DNA from: Aquamicrobium aerolatum DSM 21857
GTDB taxonomy: Bacteria > Pseudomonadota > Alphaproteobacteria > Rhizobiales > Rhizobiaceae
DNA length: 64,000 bases
NCBI RefSeq assembly: GCF_900113935.1
Contig: NZ_FORF01000006.1
Coordinates: forward strand, 1 to 64,000
Direction: 5' to 3'
Shown: positions 39,958 through 50,589 of the stretch, in pieces
Layout: each line of letters opens with the position of its first letter
Numbering within the stretch: position 1 is the first letter of the stretch
Made by a program: the position numbers and the translations under genes
The notes under the pieces: model-generated
The model's input: only the letters and a program-made list of their open reading frames with translations
What the model was told of the DNA's origin: nothing
The model's database searches: none

Positions 39958-41802
39958 TCAGCTGGCCGGAGCGCGTGATGCCTCCACCTTGTTGCGTGCG
40001 GCGATGACCTTATCGTCACGGGCATACACATCATTGAAATATTCAACTTTCCCCCCTGCATCTGGCCACGCGGTGAAATAGGCCACATAGACGGGGACTT
40101 TCACCTTCAGGTTTTCTCGGGAATGGGGGCGCTCGAGGCGGGACGCGATGTCGCTGCGATCCCATCCCAGCACGGCCGCCGCCATGGCGCGGGGATCGGC
40201 AAGACGAATGCATCCGTTCGACAGGGCACGATTGTCGCGCGCGAACAGGTGCTTGTCCGGTGTGTCGTGCATGTAGATCGCATGTTTATTGGGGAACATG
40301 ATCTTCATTTCCCCCAGCGCGTTGCCCCGACCTGGAACCTGACGCACATCGTAAGGGATGTTCGCACCATATTGTGTCCAGTTGACCGAAGAGGACGCGA
40401 TCTTGCGGCCATCGCGGGCGACAACCTCAAAGCCGTTACGATCCAGATAGGATGGGTCCGAATAAAGTTTCGGCAGATATTTGTTCACCAGAATTGAGCG
40501 CGGCACGCCCCAATAGGGGTGAAACTCGACATACTGAATCTCATCCTGGAAGAAATAGGTCTGCGTTCCGAGCGAGCCGACGACAGTCGTCATCGCAAGC
40601 TTCTCTACCCCATTTTCAACATAGGTCGCCGTGAATGCAGGCGTGTTGATGAAAACGTAGCGGTCGCTCAGATCTGACGGCAGCCAGCGTAGCTGCTCCA
40701 TCGCAACCAGCACCTTGTTGATTCGCGCCGATCGCGTCTCACCGGCGATTGCCTGCACTGTCCGCGGACCGATAACGCCATCATCAGTGATCCCAGCCGC
40801 TTTTTGCGCGGCTTTTATCAATGGCACCAGATCCTGCGCGTAAATGTGGCTCTCGCGGTTGCTGGCCAGAAGCTCACCATACTGCGTCAAAAACGCTCCG
40901 TCGGCCCGGCGTTCGATCAAAGTCAGCAATTTTGGAAATTCGTCACTGCTCTGGCCTGGCTTGATGACCGTGCCGTCGGCAATGACGATATCGTTTTCAG
41001 CTATTGCCTGAAGCGCCGCCAGTTCTGCCCGCAGTTCTGCATATTGTTTGTTCTGGGGATGGAAGCCTTCCAGAAGCGATGACACATCGTGGCTGCGCGC
41101 AAGCTCCTGCAGCAGCGCGGCGCGATCCAGTTCCTTTGGCTTGAAATCGTGATAGCCGGAAATCCGGTTTGGATCGACCCGTCCGGCCTGCGCGTCACGT
41201 GCATAGCGTAATACGCGTGCCGTGAGTGCCATTTCGAAACGAGCCAAGGCAGCGCTATCATTTGGCGAAGACGCCTCGACAGCATAATCATCCGGGTTGA
41301 GACCGTGTTCGGCAGCCTCGCCAAGAATACGTATCGCTGCTTCAGCACGCGCCGAAACGCCACCTTCATCCACCCAAATGAATGCCGGATTCTCAGAATA
41401 ATGGGCCAAAAGCGCTGAAGCAGCGTCCTTCTCGGCCACTATCTCGAAGCCTTGAAGAGCGGTCAGATCAACGTCTTCAAGCGCTTTTTGTGCCGCCACC
41501 TGCTGTTGCGGCTGATCGGTCGCGCCCGCTCCGTCTTGCGTAGGCCGCTTGAGCGATGAAAAGTCGATGCGCACCAGGGCGTCGACCTTATAGTCGTAGT
41601 AGCCAGGACCAGTAACGCGCGGAGGTGCCGCCGGTGGCTTCGGTGCTGCGGGAGGAGCTTGCTCCTGCACGACCGGCGCCGAACGTTTATTACCAAACAA
41701 CGCCTCTAACAGACCTTGTGCGGACGCCTGTTCAGCAGACACAGCCCAAAATGTAATGACTGCCGTGGCTGACAGGAGCAGCGGAGACCGACTCGACTTC
41801 AT
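39958..41802 (-). CDS. L,D-transpeptidase (YcbB/LdtD-like)
   Basis: Periplasmic peptidoglycan cross-linking enzyme of 614 residues. A signal peptide (residues 1-28, ending ASA) is followed by a Pro-rich linker and a helical scaffold. A peptidoglycan-binding domain lies near residues 300-350 (ITDDGVIGPRTVQAI). The catalytic YkuD domain has HDTPDKHLF and the active-site Cys at about residue 531 in ALSNGCIRLAD. Such enzymes form 3-3 cross-links, common in this order. A second, YafK-type enzyme lies near 62 kb. Confidence 0.93.
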   Translation of the reverse strand: MKSSRSPLLLSATAVITFWAVSAEQASAQGLLEALFGNKRSAPVVQEQAPPAAPKPPAAPPRVTGPGYYDYKVDALVRIDFSSLKRPTQDGAGATDQPQQQVAAQKALEDVDLTALQGFEIVAEKDAASALLAHYSENPAFIWVDEGGVSARAEAAIRILGEAAEHGLNPDDYAVEASSPNDSAALARFEMALTARVLRYARDAQAGRVDPNRISGYHDFKPKELDRAALLQELARSHDVSSLLEGFHPQNKQYAELRAELAALQAIAENDIVIADGTVIKPGQSSDEFPKLLTLIERRADGAFLTQYGELLASNRESHIYAQDLVPLIKAAQKAAGITDDGVIGPRTVQAIAGETRSARINKVLVAMEQLRWLPSDLSDRYVFINTPAFTATYVENGVEKLAMTTVVGSLGTQTYFFQDEIQYVEFHPYWGVPRSILVNKYLPKLYSDPSYLDRNGFEVVARDGRKIASSSVNWTQYGANIPYDVRQVPGRGNALGEMKIMFPNKHAIYMHDTPDKHLFARDNRALSNGCIRLADPRAMAAAVLGWDRSDIASRLERPHSRENLKVKVPVYVAYFTAWPDAGGKVEYFNDVYARDDKVIAARNKVEASRAPAS

Positions 41803-42027
41803 CCAATAAATTTCCTTATGGGACGTCGACTATAGTGATTCACGCTCTGGCCGTTAAGTCTGCGATTACCTATCGCGGAACCTGCACCATGCGTGCGGCA
41901 CTTTGAACACACCCAGAGAACTCACCCGGACATGGCCGAGAACGCCGCGAAGCAATTGGCTTATCGCCTTTGCTTGGATAAAGAGGCCTCAACACGCAAG
42001 CCACAACACATCAGATGGAAGACCGCC

Positions 42028-43647
42028 ATGACTGATCAGCCGACAGCAAGCCTTTTCCCCCTCGGCGCCGACGAGACGCCATACCGCAAACTGACGTCAG
42101 ACTTCGTCTCGGTGGAAACTTTTCGTGGCCAGGAAATCCTGACAGTTGAGCCCGAAGCCTTGCGGCTCCTGTCAGAAACTGCGTTCTCTGACATCAACCA
42201 TCTTCTGCGCCCAGGGCATCTTCAGCAGCTCGCCTCGATTCTGGAAGATCCTGAGGCCACCGACAACGACCGCTTTGTCGCCTACGATCTCCTGAAGAAT
42301 GCAAACATTGCGGCCGGCGGTGTCCTACCGATGTGTCAGGACACCGGTACCGCGATTATCATGGGCAAGAAGGGCCGACGTGTCTGGACCGAAGGCGGCG
42401 ATGACGGGCTGCTTGGCCAGGGCGTGATCGACGCCTACTACAAGAAGAACCTGCGCTATTCGCAGCTCGCGCCCATTTCGATGTTCGAAGAAAAGAACAC
42501 GAAAAATAACTTGCCCGCCCAGATCGACATCTATGAAGAAGGTGTCGACGAATACAATTTCCTGTTTGTCGCAAAGGGCGGCGGTTCGGCCAACAAGACG
42601 TTCCTTTATCAAGGCACGCCTTCGCTTCTGACACATGACCGCATGGTCGCATTTCTGAAGGAAAAGATCCTGACGCTCGGCACCGCCGCGTGCCCGCCAT
42701 ACCACCTTGCGATTGTGATCGGCGGCACGTCAGCCGAGATGAACCTCAAGACGGTCAAACTTGCATCGACGCGCTATCTCGACTCGTTGCCTACGAGCGG
42801 CAGCGATGAAGGGCACGCCTTCCGCGACCTCGAGATGGAAGCCGAAATCCATAAGATGACCCAGCAGCTGGGTGTGGGTGCGCAGTTCGGCGGCAAATAT
42901 TTCTGCCACGACGTGCGTGTCATCCGCCTCCCGCGCCACGGCGCATCGCTGCCTATCGGCCTGGGCGTGTCCTGCTCGGCGGATCGCCAGGCGAAGGGCA
43001 AGATTACGCGGGACGGCGTATTCATTGAGGAACTGGAGACCAATCCAGCTCGCTTCATGCCTGACATCGATGAGGAAAAGCTGACCTCCCATGTGGTGCG
43101 CATCGACCTCAACCAGCCGATGTCAGAAATTCTCAAGACGCTCTCGCAACACCCGGTGAAGACGCGCCTGTCGCTCACCGGGTCAATCATCGTGGCCCGC
43201 GACCTTGCACACGCAAAGATTCGTGAACGGCTGGAGAGCGGCGAAACGATGCCGGACTATTTCAAGAATCACCCGATCTACTATGCGGGCCCGGCCAAGA
43301 CGCCGACCGGCTACGCGTCCGGTTCGTTTGGCCCGACAACTGCAGGTCGAATGGATTCATATGTCGATCAGTTCCAGTCGTTCGGCGGCTCGATGGTGAT
43401 GCTGGCAAAGGGCAACCGCTCCCGCCAGGTTCGCGACGCTTGCGGCAAGCACGGCGGCTTCTATCTTGGTTCGATCGGCGGACCCGCAGCCAGACTCGCA
43501 CAGGATTGCATCAAGAAGGTCGAAGTGGTTGAGTATGCCGAACTCGGCATGGAAGCGATCTGGCGTATCGAGGTCGAGAATTTTCCGGCCTTCATCGTGA
43601 TCGACGACAAGGGCAACGACTTCTTCAAGGAACTCAACCTCGAATAG
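42028..43647 (+). CDS. fumA: Fumarate hydratase, class I
   Basis: Iron-sulfur fumarase of 539 residues, converting fumarate and malate in the TCA cycle. The cysteine segments are [11 protein letters not shown] (the cluster region of class I), [17 protein letters not shown] and GGSVKYFC-like [20 protein letters not shown]. The start at 42028 has GGAAG upstream and gives the standard N-terminus; the frame remains open for 45 codons before it. The rhodanese gene follows within a few nucleotides. Confidence 0.94.
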   Translation: MTDQPTASLFPLGADETPYRKLTSDFVSVETFRGQEILTVEPEALRLLSETAFSDINHLLRPGHLQQLASILEDPEATDNDRFVAYDLLKNANIAAGGVLPMCQDTGTAIIMGKKGRRVWTEGGDDGLLGQGVIDAYYKKNLRYSQLAPISMFEEKNTKNNLPAQIDIYEEGVDEYNFLFVAKGGGSANKTFLYQGTPSLLTHDRMVAFLKEKILTLGTAACPPYHLAIVIGGTSAEMNLKTVKLASTRYLDSLPTSGSDEGHAFRDLEMEAEIHKMTQQLGVGAQFGGKYFCHDVRVIRLPRHGASLPIGLGVSCSADRQAKGKITRDGVFIEELETNPARFMPDIDEEKLTSHVVRIDLNQPMSEILKTLSQHPVKTRLSLTGSIIVARDLAHAKIRERLESGETMPDYFKNHPIYYAGPAKTPTGYASGSFGPTTAGRMDSYVDQFQSFGGSMVMLAKGNRSRQVRDACGKHGGFYLGSIGGPAARLAQDCIKKVEVVEYAELGMEAIWRIEVENFPAFIVIDDKGNDFFKELNLE

Positions 43648-43658
43648 GACGAATGCGG

Positions 43659-44057
43659 ATGGCGATGAAAAAGGGCTACAAAGCGCTGCTTCAAGAGGCA
43701 AATGCTGCGATCAAGGCAGTATCGCCACAGGAGGCGTACCGATTGGCTCAGTCGCCAGACCATGTACTGGTCGACATCAGGGACCCGCGCGAACTTGAAC
43801 GCGACGGGCGGGTTCCCGGCGCTCTTCATGCTCCGCGGGGCATGCTTGAGTTCTGGATCGACCCGGAAAGTCCGTATCACAAGCCGATCTTAGCCAGCGG
43901 GAAAACCTTTGTGTTCTTTTGTGCTGGCGGCTTGCGATCAGCGCTTGCCACGAAGACCGCGCAGGACATGGGACTTGAGCCCGTCATGCACATCGAGGGC
44001 GGCTTTGGCGCCTGGCGTGATGCGGGTCTGGCGGTGGAAAGAAAAGATCAATCCTGA
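43659..44057 (+). CDS. Rhodanese-like sulfurtransferase domain protein
   Basis: A single-domain rhodanese of about 132 residues. The active-site loop is FFCAGGLRSA, in which the Cys carries the persulfide, and VDIRDPRELE is the typical first motif. It starts within 12 nt of the fumA stop codon and is probably in the same transcript. Three in-frame ATGs (43653, 43659, 43665) could serve as the start; AGGA spacing favours 43659. Physiological substrate unknown. Confidence 0.87.
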   Translation: MAMKKGYKALLQEANAAIKAVSPQEAYRLAQSPDHVLVDIRDPRELERDGRVPGALHAPRGMLEFWIDPESPYHKPILASGKTFVFFCAGGLRSALATKTAQDMGLEPVMHIEGGFGAWRDAGLAVERKDQS

Positions 44058-44108
44058 TGAGGTCTGGGCTACGATCAGGCTGATCTGCGACTAATCATCG
44101 TCGAGGCG

Positions 44109-44465
44109 TCAACGGCGCTCTCGCGAAAGTCCCTTGGCGGCAAGCTCATCCAGATAAGCCTGCCAACGGGATTCCTTTTCATGCCCGAGCGTGTGAAAAT
44201 AATCCCACGTGAAAATGCCGGTGTCGTGAAAATCGTCAAATGTGATGCGAACCGCATAGTTTCCGACGGGCTCGATCTTGGAGATGACAACATCGATCTT
44301 GCCTGGAACCGTGACGCGCTGTTCCGGCGAGTGCCCCTGCACTTCTGCCGACGGTGACAGAACGCGCAGCAGTTCCGCTGTAAACTCGAACGGCTGGTGC
44401 CCCGGAAAGCTCACCGACAGGACGCGACGATCTTTCGATACGCGCAACTCACTTGGTGCGGTCAT
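44109..44465 (-). CDS. DUF971 family protein (gamma-butyrobetaine hydroxylase-like N-terminal domain)
   Basis: A 118-residue single-domain DUF971 protein. The fold is recognisable from [27 protein letters not shown] and the terminal [18 protein letters not shown]. Its position divergent from moaA is common in Hyphomicrobiales. DUF971 proteins elsewhere are linked to Fe-S or Mrp proteins; no function is claimed here. Confidence 0.88.
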   Translation of the reverse strand: MTAPSELRVSKDRRVLSVSFPGHQPFEFTAELLRVLSPSAEVQGHSPEQRVTVPGKIDVVISKIEPVGNYAVRITFDDFHDTGIFTWDYFHTLGHEKESRWQAYLDELAAKGLSRERR

Positions 44466-44638
44466 ATGATTCCCCAACATTTGTCACGGCCAGCTTAGCT
44501 CCGGCAGAACGGCACGGCCATAGGGCCGGCCAGAACCTGCCACTTGAATTGGCGTTTGGTTTGGCCGACATTCGGGATGAGGATGCACGTGGTGCAACGA
44601 CACAATGGCACGCAATGGTGTCAAGGAAACGCGAATAC

Positions 44639-45649
44639 ATGACATTTCCCTACGCAAACATGACGGATAATTTCGGCCGCGACATCACCTATCTGCGGGT
44701 GTCCGTGACCGACCGTTGTGATTTTCGCTGCACTTACTGCATGGCGGAGGACATGACGTTCCTTCCGAAGAAGGACCTTCTCAGCCTGGAGGAGCTCGAA
44801 CGCCTCTGCAGCGTCTTTATTGCAAAAGGTGTGCGCAAGCTGCGTCTGACCGGAGGCGAGCCGCTGGTACGCCGAAACGTCATGGAACTGGTGCGCCAAC
44901 TGTCACGTCACCTCGAAAGTGGCGCGCTGGAGGAGCTGACGCTCACCACCAACGGGTCTCAGCTGTCTCGTTTTGCCAATGAACTTGCCCAACATGGCGT
45001 CAAGCGCCTCAATGTCTCGCTGGACACGCTGGACCCCAGCAAGTTTCAGGAAATTACACGCTGGGGGGAACTGTCCAAGGTTCTGGCGGGCATTGACGCG
45101 GCCCAGGCCGCTGGCTTGCACGTCAAGATCAATGCTGTTGCCCTCAAAGGCTTCAATGATCATGAATTGCCCGACCTGATGCGTTGGGCGCATGGTCGCG
45201 GTATGGACATGACCGTGATCGAGACCATGCCAATGGGCGAGATCGACGCTGACCGGACGAACCAGTACCTGCCGCTCTCGCAACTGCGTGCAAAACTGGA
45301 GCGCCAGTTTACCCTCAACGATATCCCGTTCAAAACCGGCGGGCCGGCTCGTTATGTCACCGTTGAAGAGACTGGCGGGAAGCTCGGGTTCATCACCCCA
45401 ATGACGCATAATTTCTGCGAAAGCTGCAACCGCGTCCGACTGACCTGCACTGGAACGCTCTATATGTGTCTTGGCCAGGAGGATGCCGCCGATTTGCGTG
45501 CGCCACTGCGCGCGTCTGAGGGTGACGAACTGCTGTCCAACGCCATCGATGAGGCGATCGGCCGGAAGCCGAAGGGGCACGATTTCATCATTGATCGGCG
45601 CACCAACCGCCCCTCTGTATCGCGCCACATGAGTGTTACGGGCGGCTGA
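44639..45649 (+). CDS. moaA: GTP 3',8-cyclase MoaA
   Basis: Radical-SAM enzyme of 336 residues that starts molybdenum-cofactor synthesis from GTP. The N-terminal SAM cluster motif is CDFRCTYC. The C-terminal cluster cysteines lie in [14 protein letters not shown], and the protein ends in the conserved Gly-Gly needed for catalysis. The start at 44639 directly precedes [18 protein letters not shown]. The frame is open for 62 codons earlier but overlaps the divergent DUF971 start. Other moa genes are not nearby. Confidence 0.93.
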   Translation: MTFPYANMTDNFGRDITYLRVSVTDRCDFRCTYCMAEDMTFLPKKDLLSLEELERLCSVFIAKGVRKLRLTGGEPLVRRNVMELVRQLSRHLESGALEELTLTTNGSQLSRFANELAQHGVKRLNVSLDTLDPSKFQEITRWGELSKVLAGIDAAQAAGLHVKINAVALKGFNDHELPDLMRWAHGRGMDMTVIETMPMGEIDADRTNQYLPLSQLRAKLERQFTLNDIPFKTGGPARYVTVEETGGKLGFITPMTHNFCESCNRVRLTCTGTLYMCLGQEDAADLRAPLRASEGDELLSNAIDEAIGRKPKGHDFIIDRRTNRPSVSRHMSVTGG

Positions 45650-45745
45650 GTCTTCCAGATTTCCGCGTAAACATCGTGACCATTGCGCTTGGGTACGGCG
45701 CGGCCTAGTGATCGTATACCGATACGATTCCCGAGAACATTGTCC

Positions 45746-46666
45746 GTGCCACTATCTGCAAACCTCCGCGGCGCCCTGTTCATGGTCATTTCCATGGCGG
45801 GCTTCACTCTCAACGATGCGCTCAGCAAGGTGCTGCTTGGATCTATGGGAAACGGGCAACTGATGCTCGTGCGCGGAATTTTCGCAACCTCGGCCGTGCT
45901 TGTGCTGGCCTGGTACAGCGGTGCACTCGCGCACCCGCGACAACTGCTCAACCCGATGGTCGCCTTGCGATCGGTTTGCGAGCTTTTGTCCACGATGACC
46001 TATCTCGCCGCGTTGTCGCACATGCCACTTGCGAACGTCTCCGCACTGATGCAGGCCCTGCCCCTCGCCATCACGGTTGGCGCGGCGCTGTTCTTGGGCG
46101 AGATGGTTGGCTGGCGCCGGTGGCTCGGCATCTGCATCGGCTTCACCGGCGTCATGATCGTGGTGCGTCCCGGCTATGATGGTTTCAATGTCTACTCTCT
46201 GCTGATGATTGCATGCGTCAGCGTGTGCGCCGTTCGCGACCTGTCGACCCGTTACATCCCGACGGATACGCCATCGGTCCTGGTCTCTACCCTCACATCG
46301 ACCATCGTTACCATTGGCGGCGGATTGTTGATCCCCTTCACAGGCGGTTGGCAACCAATGACGGCAGGCGATATCGGCATCACCGCCGCTGCTGCTGGTC
46401 TGCTGCTGATTGGATACCAGTTCATCATCATGTCCACGCGCGTTGGAGATGTCTCCTACATCGCGCCATTCCGCTACACCGCACTCCTTTGGGCGGTCCT
46501 TCTGGGATATCTTCTGTTCGGCGATGTACCCGACACCGCCATGATCATCGGCGCTGCGATAATCGTCGGCTCAGGACTTTATACCATCTATCGCGAACGC
46601 CGGGCCGGCAGGACGCAACCTGTCGCCGATACGACTACGCCCGGTATGGGGGTCGATGGCCTATAG
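45746..46666 (+). CDS. DMT-superfamily transporter (EamA family)
   Basis: Inner-membrane protein of about 306 residues with two EamA repeats and roughly ten helices. The first repeat begins ALFMVISMAGFTLNDALSK; the second covers the C-terminal half (GDVSYIAPFRYTALLWAVLLG). I chose the GTG at 45746 because it falls just before the first helix; the frame is open earlier. Likely a small-metabolite exporter; substrate unknown. Confidence 0.87.
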   Translation: MPLSANLRGALFMVISMAGFTLNDALSKVLLGSMGNGQLMLVRGIFATSAVLVLAWYSGALAHPRQLLNPMVALRSVCELLSTMTYLAALSHMPLANVSALMQALPLAITVGAALFLGEMVGWRRWLGICIGFTGVMIVVRPGYDGFNVYSLLMIACVSVCAVRDLSTRYIPTDTPSVLVSTLTSTIVTIGGGLLIPFTGGWQPMTAGDIGITAAAAGLLLIGYQFIIMSTRVGDVSYIAPFRYTALLWAVLLGYLLFGDVPDTAMIIGAAIIVGSGLYTIYRERRAGRTQPVADTTTPGMGVDGL

Positions 46667-46700
46667 ACACGTCGACAGTCGATTGCTTTAACGAGACCCT

Positions 46701-47909
46701 ATGATCCCGCCGCGCTTTCTGAACAAAACAACCCCACCGCATCTGTTCACTTTGGTGATCGCCACAGCCACCGGCGCGCTCACAATGAACATTTTTCTGC
46801 CTTCGCTTCCCGCGATAGCAAAGCATTATCAGGCAGATTATGCGGTCGTGCAGCTGATTGTGTCACTCTATCTGGCAGCGACTGGCACCCTTCAATTGTT
46901 CATCGGCCCGGCCTCGGACAGATATGGGCGCCGGCCAGTCATGCTGACGTGCTTCGTCGTCTTCATTCTTGGCTCAATAGGCGCTCTTTTTGCGCCCACC
47001 ATCGAAACGCTGCTCGCTGCTCGCATACTTCAGGCGTTCTCGGCGTCCGGAATGGTGCTCTCACGCGCGATCGTGCGGGATACGGTGTCCACCGACGAAG
47101 CTGCCAGTCGCATTGGCTACATCACCATGGGCATGTCCGTCGTTCCCATGATCGGCCCCTTCATCGGCGGTCTGCTGGACGAGTATTATGGCTGGCAGGC
47201 TTCTTTCCTGCTTATTCTGCTGTTCGGAACGCTGGCGTTTGCACTGATCTATCTCGATCTTGGTGAAACCAACAAAAACCGTTCAGCACATGTAGGAGGA
47301 CAGATCCGCAGCTATCTCGAGCTTGTCCGCTCCGCTGATTTTTGGTGCTACACGCTGACTGGCGGGTTCGCTTCCGGCTGCTTTTTCGCCTTTCTTGGCG
47401 GTGGTCCGTATGTTGCGACAGTCATGCTCGGTCTTTCACCCTCGCAGTACGGAATGTACTTCGCTCTCATGTCAGTCGGCTACATGGCCGGAAATTTCGT
47501 CTCTGGACGCTTCTCCCGTGATGTCGGGATCAACCGGATGATGCTCGCCGGCAACATCGTGACCGCACTGGGCATCTTCATCGCCCTCGCGTTCATATTT
47601 GCCGGTATTTTCACACCGCTGTCCTTCTTCGCGCCGATTGCCATGATCGGCATTGGCAACGGAATGGCGCTACCAAATGCAAATGCCGGCATTGTGAGCG
47701 TGCGCCCAAGACTTGCTGGCGCAGCATCAGGCCTCGGAGGCGCATTGCAAATTGGAGCAGGTGCAGGGATGGCCAGCCTGGCGGGTGCTCTGCTGTCACC
47801 AACCAGCGGCCCAGTACCTTTGTTGATCGTCATGTCCGTCTCGGCCGTAGGCGCATTATTTCCAACACTCTACCTGCTCAGGCAGGTTCGCCCATCGGAT
47901 CAGAGTTAA
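46701..47909 (+). CDS. Bcr/CflA-type MFS multidrug efflux transporter
   Basis: A 402-residue major facilitator protein with 12 predicted helices. The MFS loop motif is GPASDRYGRRPV. The antiporter signature region is in the fifth helix (ITMGMSVVPMIGPFIGGLLDE), which marks the drug:H+ antiporter-1 group. It lies 34 nt downstream of the EamA gene on the same strand; the two exporters may be co-transcribed. Confidence 0.88.
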   Translation: MIPPRFLNKTTPPHLFTLVIATATGALTMNIFLPSLPAIAKHYQADYAVVQLIVSLYLAATGTLQLFIGPASDRYGRRPVMLTCFVVFILGSIGALFAPTIETLLAARILQAFSASGMVLSRAIVRDTVSTDEAASRIGYITMGMSVVPMIGPFIGGLLDEYYGWQASFLLILLFGTLAFALIYLDLGETNKNRSAHVGGQIRSYLELVRSADFWCYTLTGGFASGCFFAFLGGGPYVATVMLGLSPSQYGMYFALMSVGYMAGNFVSGRFSRDVGINRMMLAGNIVTALGIFIALAFIFAGIFTPLSFFAPIAMIGIGNGMALPNANAGIVSVRPRLAGAASGLGGALQIGAGAGMASLAGALLSPTSGPVPLLIVMSVSAVGALFPTLYLLRQVRPSDQS

Positions 47910-48080
47910 TCGGCCGCGAGAGTATCCACAAATGCGTCGATCCTTCGCCCAGCAGCCATTTCGTCATTGCAATCTTGCTGAAAACAATGGGATCATCGAT
48001 ACAAAGCTCGCATAAGAGCGCTTCAACGGTCTCGGGCGAAGGAACAACTGCGAGACCATAGATGATTTGAGAGGAACAAT

Positions 48081-48839
48081 ATGCCTATGTTGTCGAAAGT
48101 TTCGTTGGCCCTGTCTGCTGCAGCTTTTGCGCTTTCACTTGGCTCCGCACAGGCGCAGGACAAGATCAGGATCGGTACTGAGGGTGCATATCCTCCTTTC
48201 AACGCATTGACGGCGGACGGACAGCTTGTCGGCTTCGACATTGATATTGCACGCGCGCTCTGTGAAGAGATGAAAGCAGAGTGCGAGTTCGTCACCCAGG
48301 ACTGGGATGGGATCATTCCTGCGTTGCAGGCCAGCAGATTCGACGCAATCATCGCCTCGATGTCGATCACCGACGAGCGTAAGCAGCAGGTCGATTTCAC
48401 GGACCCCTACTACACAAACTCGCTGGTTTTTGTCGCTCCCAAAGACTCGGACCTGATGCCGGATAACGCTGGTGACAAGGCAATCGGGGTTCAGGAAGGC
48501 ACCATCGCTGCAATCTTTGCCGAGGAAAACTATCCGAATGCCGACGTAAAGGCCTATCCTTCCCAGCTTGAAGCATGGGCGGACCTGCAGAATGGTCGCG
48601 TCGACTCGGTTCTCGCGGACTTCGGCGTTCAGTATGACTGGCTCGAGACGGACGGCAAGGAATGCTGCGAGTTCAAGGGCGACGTTGTGAGCAGCGACGA
48701 CAAAATCGCAATCGCAATCCGCAAGGGTGACACCGCACTCGCGGAAAAATTCAACACCGCTCTCGCTGCAATCCGCGCCAATGGCAAATACGCGGAAGTG
48801 AATGCGAAGTATTTCCCCTTCGACATTTTCGGCGAATAA
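48081..48839 (+). CDS. Polar amino-acid ABC transporter substrate-binding protein
   Basis: Periplasmic binding protein of 252 residues in the lysine/arginine/ornithine-histidine family. The signal peptide covers residues 1-25 (ending AQA). Ligand-site segments are GTEGAYPPFN, GFDIDIARALCEEM, ASMSITDERKQQVDFTDPYY and the disulfide pair in EMKAECEF. AGAGG precedes the ATG. It is followed by two permease genes. The most likely ligands are basic amino acids or a derived opine. Confidence 0.9.
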   Translation: MPMLSKVSLALSAAAFALSLGSAQAQDKIRIGTEGAYPPFNALTADGQLVGFDIDIARALCEEMKAECEFVTQDWDGIIPALQASRFDAIIASMSITDERKQQVDFTDPYYTNSLVFVAPKDSDLMPDNAGDKAIGVQEGTIAAIFAEENYPNADVKAYPSQLEAWADLQNGRVDSVLADFGVQYDWLETDGKECCEFKGDVVSSDDKIAIAIRKGDTALAEKFNTALAAIRANGKYAEVNAKYFPFDIFGE

Positions 48840-48850
48840 TCGACCTACGG

Positions 48851-48876
48851 GGCGGTGAGCCTAGCCGGCTCCCGCC
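48851..48876 (+). other. Intercistronic stem-loop between binding-protein and permease genes
   Basis: GGCGG-t-GAGCC, loop TAGCC, then GGCTC-CCGCC with no T-run. Hairpins in this position often stabilise the binding-protein mRNA or reduce read-through into the permease genes, so the binding protein is made in excess. Confidence 0.5.
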
Positions 48877-49011
48877 TCGCTGGCGCGGCGATTGAGATCT
48901 GCACACCCATCTGCCGGCATCCATTTCAAGTTATTTCATCAAGCATTTTGCAGAAGTGGCAGCGTTACAATTGCTGTCATGACGTGCCCAATCGACGGGA
49001 TTGCGATCGAG

Positions 49012-49725
49012 ATGGACAGGTTTCTGTCACTGCTGTCCTTTAGCCCCGATGGCTGGGGTGACGAAATTGCATCCGGGCTTCTGGTGACAGTCTCGCTGGC
49101 GCTGGCCACCCTGCCCTTCGGCCTTGCTGCGGGTTTTTTCATCGCATTGGCAAAGCAGTCGAGCGAGCCTTCACTGCGCCTTGCCGCGAACATCTACACG
49201 ACGATCTTTCGCGGCCTACCCGAACTTCTGACACTGTTCCTCGTGTTTTATGGCGCGCAACTGGGCGTGCAGCAACTCGCCTCGTTCCTCGGCATCGAGA
49301 CGGCTATAGAGATCAATGCATTCGTCGCCGGCATGGTCGCGCTGGGTGCGGTGTTCTCGTCATATGCCAGCGAAGTCTTCCTGTCCGCATTCCGTGCGAT
49401 ACCTCACGGGCAGTACGAAGGCGGCTGGGCGGTCGGCCTGTCCTCCTTTCAGACCATGCGGCTGATCATATTTCCGCAACTGGTCAGACTGGCCCTGCCC
49501 GGCCTTTCCAACCTGTGGCTGATCCTTTTGAAGGATACTGCTCTGGTGTCGGTGATTGGATTGTCGGACATCATCCGGCAGGTCGGCATCGCTGCGCGCG
49601 TCACACGAGAAGCGTTCTTGTTCTTCGGCATCGCCTGCCTCCTCTACCTGGCGCTGGCCATGCTTTCGTCAGTCGTGTTTGGCTATATTGAGCGCTGGGC
49701 GCGCAGGACGGAGGATGTCAAATGA
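49012..49725 (+). CDS. Amino-acid ABC transporter permease (HisQ-like)
   Basis: Membrane component of 237 residues with about five helices and the ABC-permease EAA loop (AFRAIPHGQYEGGWAVGLS). The start is placed at ATG 49012, just before the first helix; an ATG at 48979 is possible. Its last codons overlap the next permease by ATGA. It forms a heterodimeric channel with that protein. Confidence 0.9.
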   Translation: MDRFLSLLSFSPDGWGDEIASGLLVTVSLALATLPFGLAAGFFIALAKQSSEPSLRLAANIYTTIFRGLPELLTLFLVFYGAQLGVQQLASFLGIETAIEINAFVAGMVALGAVFSSYASEVFLSAFRAIPHGQYEGGWAVGLSSFQTMRLIIFPQLVRLALPGLSNLWLILLKDTALVSVIGLSDIIRQVGIAARVTREAFLFFGIACLLYLALAMLSSVVFGYIERWARRTEDVK

Positions 49726-50546
49726 GCACCGCCTCCCGCCTGGATGTAATCAAGCCGCCTGAACCATCCCGCGCCTGGACGAAACAACGTATCGTTGGAT
49801 ATTTTCTGGTGTCGCTGTGGGGACTCGCGGCACTGGGATTGATCATTTTTCTGGTGCGGGCGTGGAATCCGGAGCTTTTCTCCAGATATGCACCAAGCTA
49901 TTTTTCCGGGCTGATCATCACGATCCAGCTCGTGGGGCTTTCGCTGCTGCTTGGCGCGCTTTTGTCCCTGCCGATCGCCTATGCGCGCGATGCCACGAGC
50001 AAGTGGGCGGCCTGGCCATCCTATATGTATGTCTACTTCTTTCGCGGCACGCCGCTTTTGGCCCAGACATTCTTGATCTACTATGGTGTCGGATCGTTCA
50101 AATCCCCGCTGGAGGCACTCGGCCTGTGGTGGTTTTTCCGCGATGCCTGGTACTGCGCGCTGCTGGCATTCACGCTCAATACCGCCGCCTATCAGGCGGA
50201 AATCCTGCGGGGCGCGGTGAAGTCCGTTCCCAGCGGTCAGTGGGAAGGCGCTGATTCACTTGGCCTGCCCCGGCTGCTGACTTTTCGAAAAATCGTTCTT
50301 CCTCAAGCCCTGATCGTGGCGCTTCGTCCCTATGGCAACGAGATCATTCTCATGATCAAGGGCTCTGCGATTGTCGCGATCATTACCGTCTACGACCTGA
50401 TGGGAGAAACGCGGCGCGCCTATTCGCGCACATTCGACTTCCAGACCTATCTGTGGGCGGCCATCATCTATCTTGCGATCGTCGAAACGCTGCGCAACCT
50501 CATCGAATGGATCGAACGTCGCATCACCCGGCACCTCAAACGCTAG
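49722..50546 (+). CDS. Amino-acid ABC transporter permease (HisM-like)
   Basis: Second permease subunit, 274 residues, with the EAA loop ILRGAVKSVPSGQWEGADSLGL. It is translationally coupled to the HisQ-like gene (ATGA). It ends 43 nt before a dehydrogenase gene. No ATP-binding subunit follows, so the transporter must borrow one encoded elsewhere. Confidence 0.9.
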   Translation: MSTASRLDVIKPPEPSRAWTKQRIVGYFLVSLWGLAALGLIIFLVRAWNPELFSRYAPSYFSGLIITIQLVGLSLLLGALLSLPIAYARDATSKWAAWPSYMYVYFFRGTPLLAQTFLIYYGVGSFKSPLEALGLWWFFRDAWYCALLAFTLNTAAYQAEILRGAVKSVPSGQWEGADSLGLPRLLTFRKIVLPQALIVALRPYGNEIILMIKGSAIVAIITVYDLMGETRRAYSRTFDFQTYLWAAIIYLAIVETLRNLIEWIERRITRHLKR

Positions 50547-50589
50547 CGCGACCTGTCGAACAATCACCCCCAAACAAGGAGTTGGCGAA

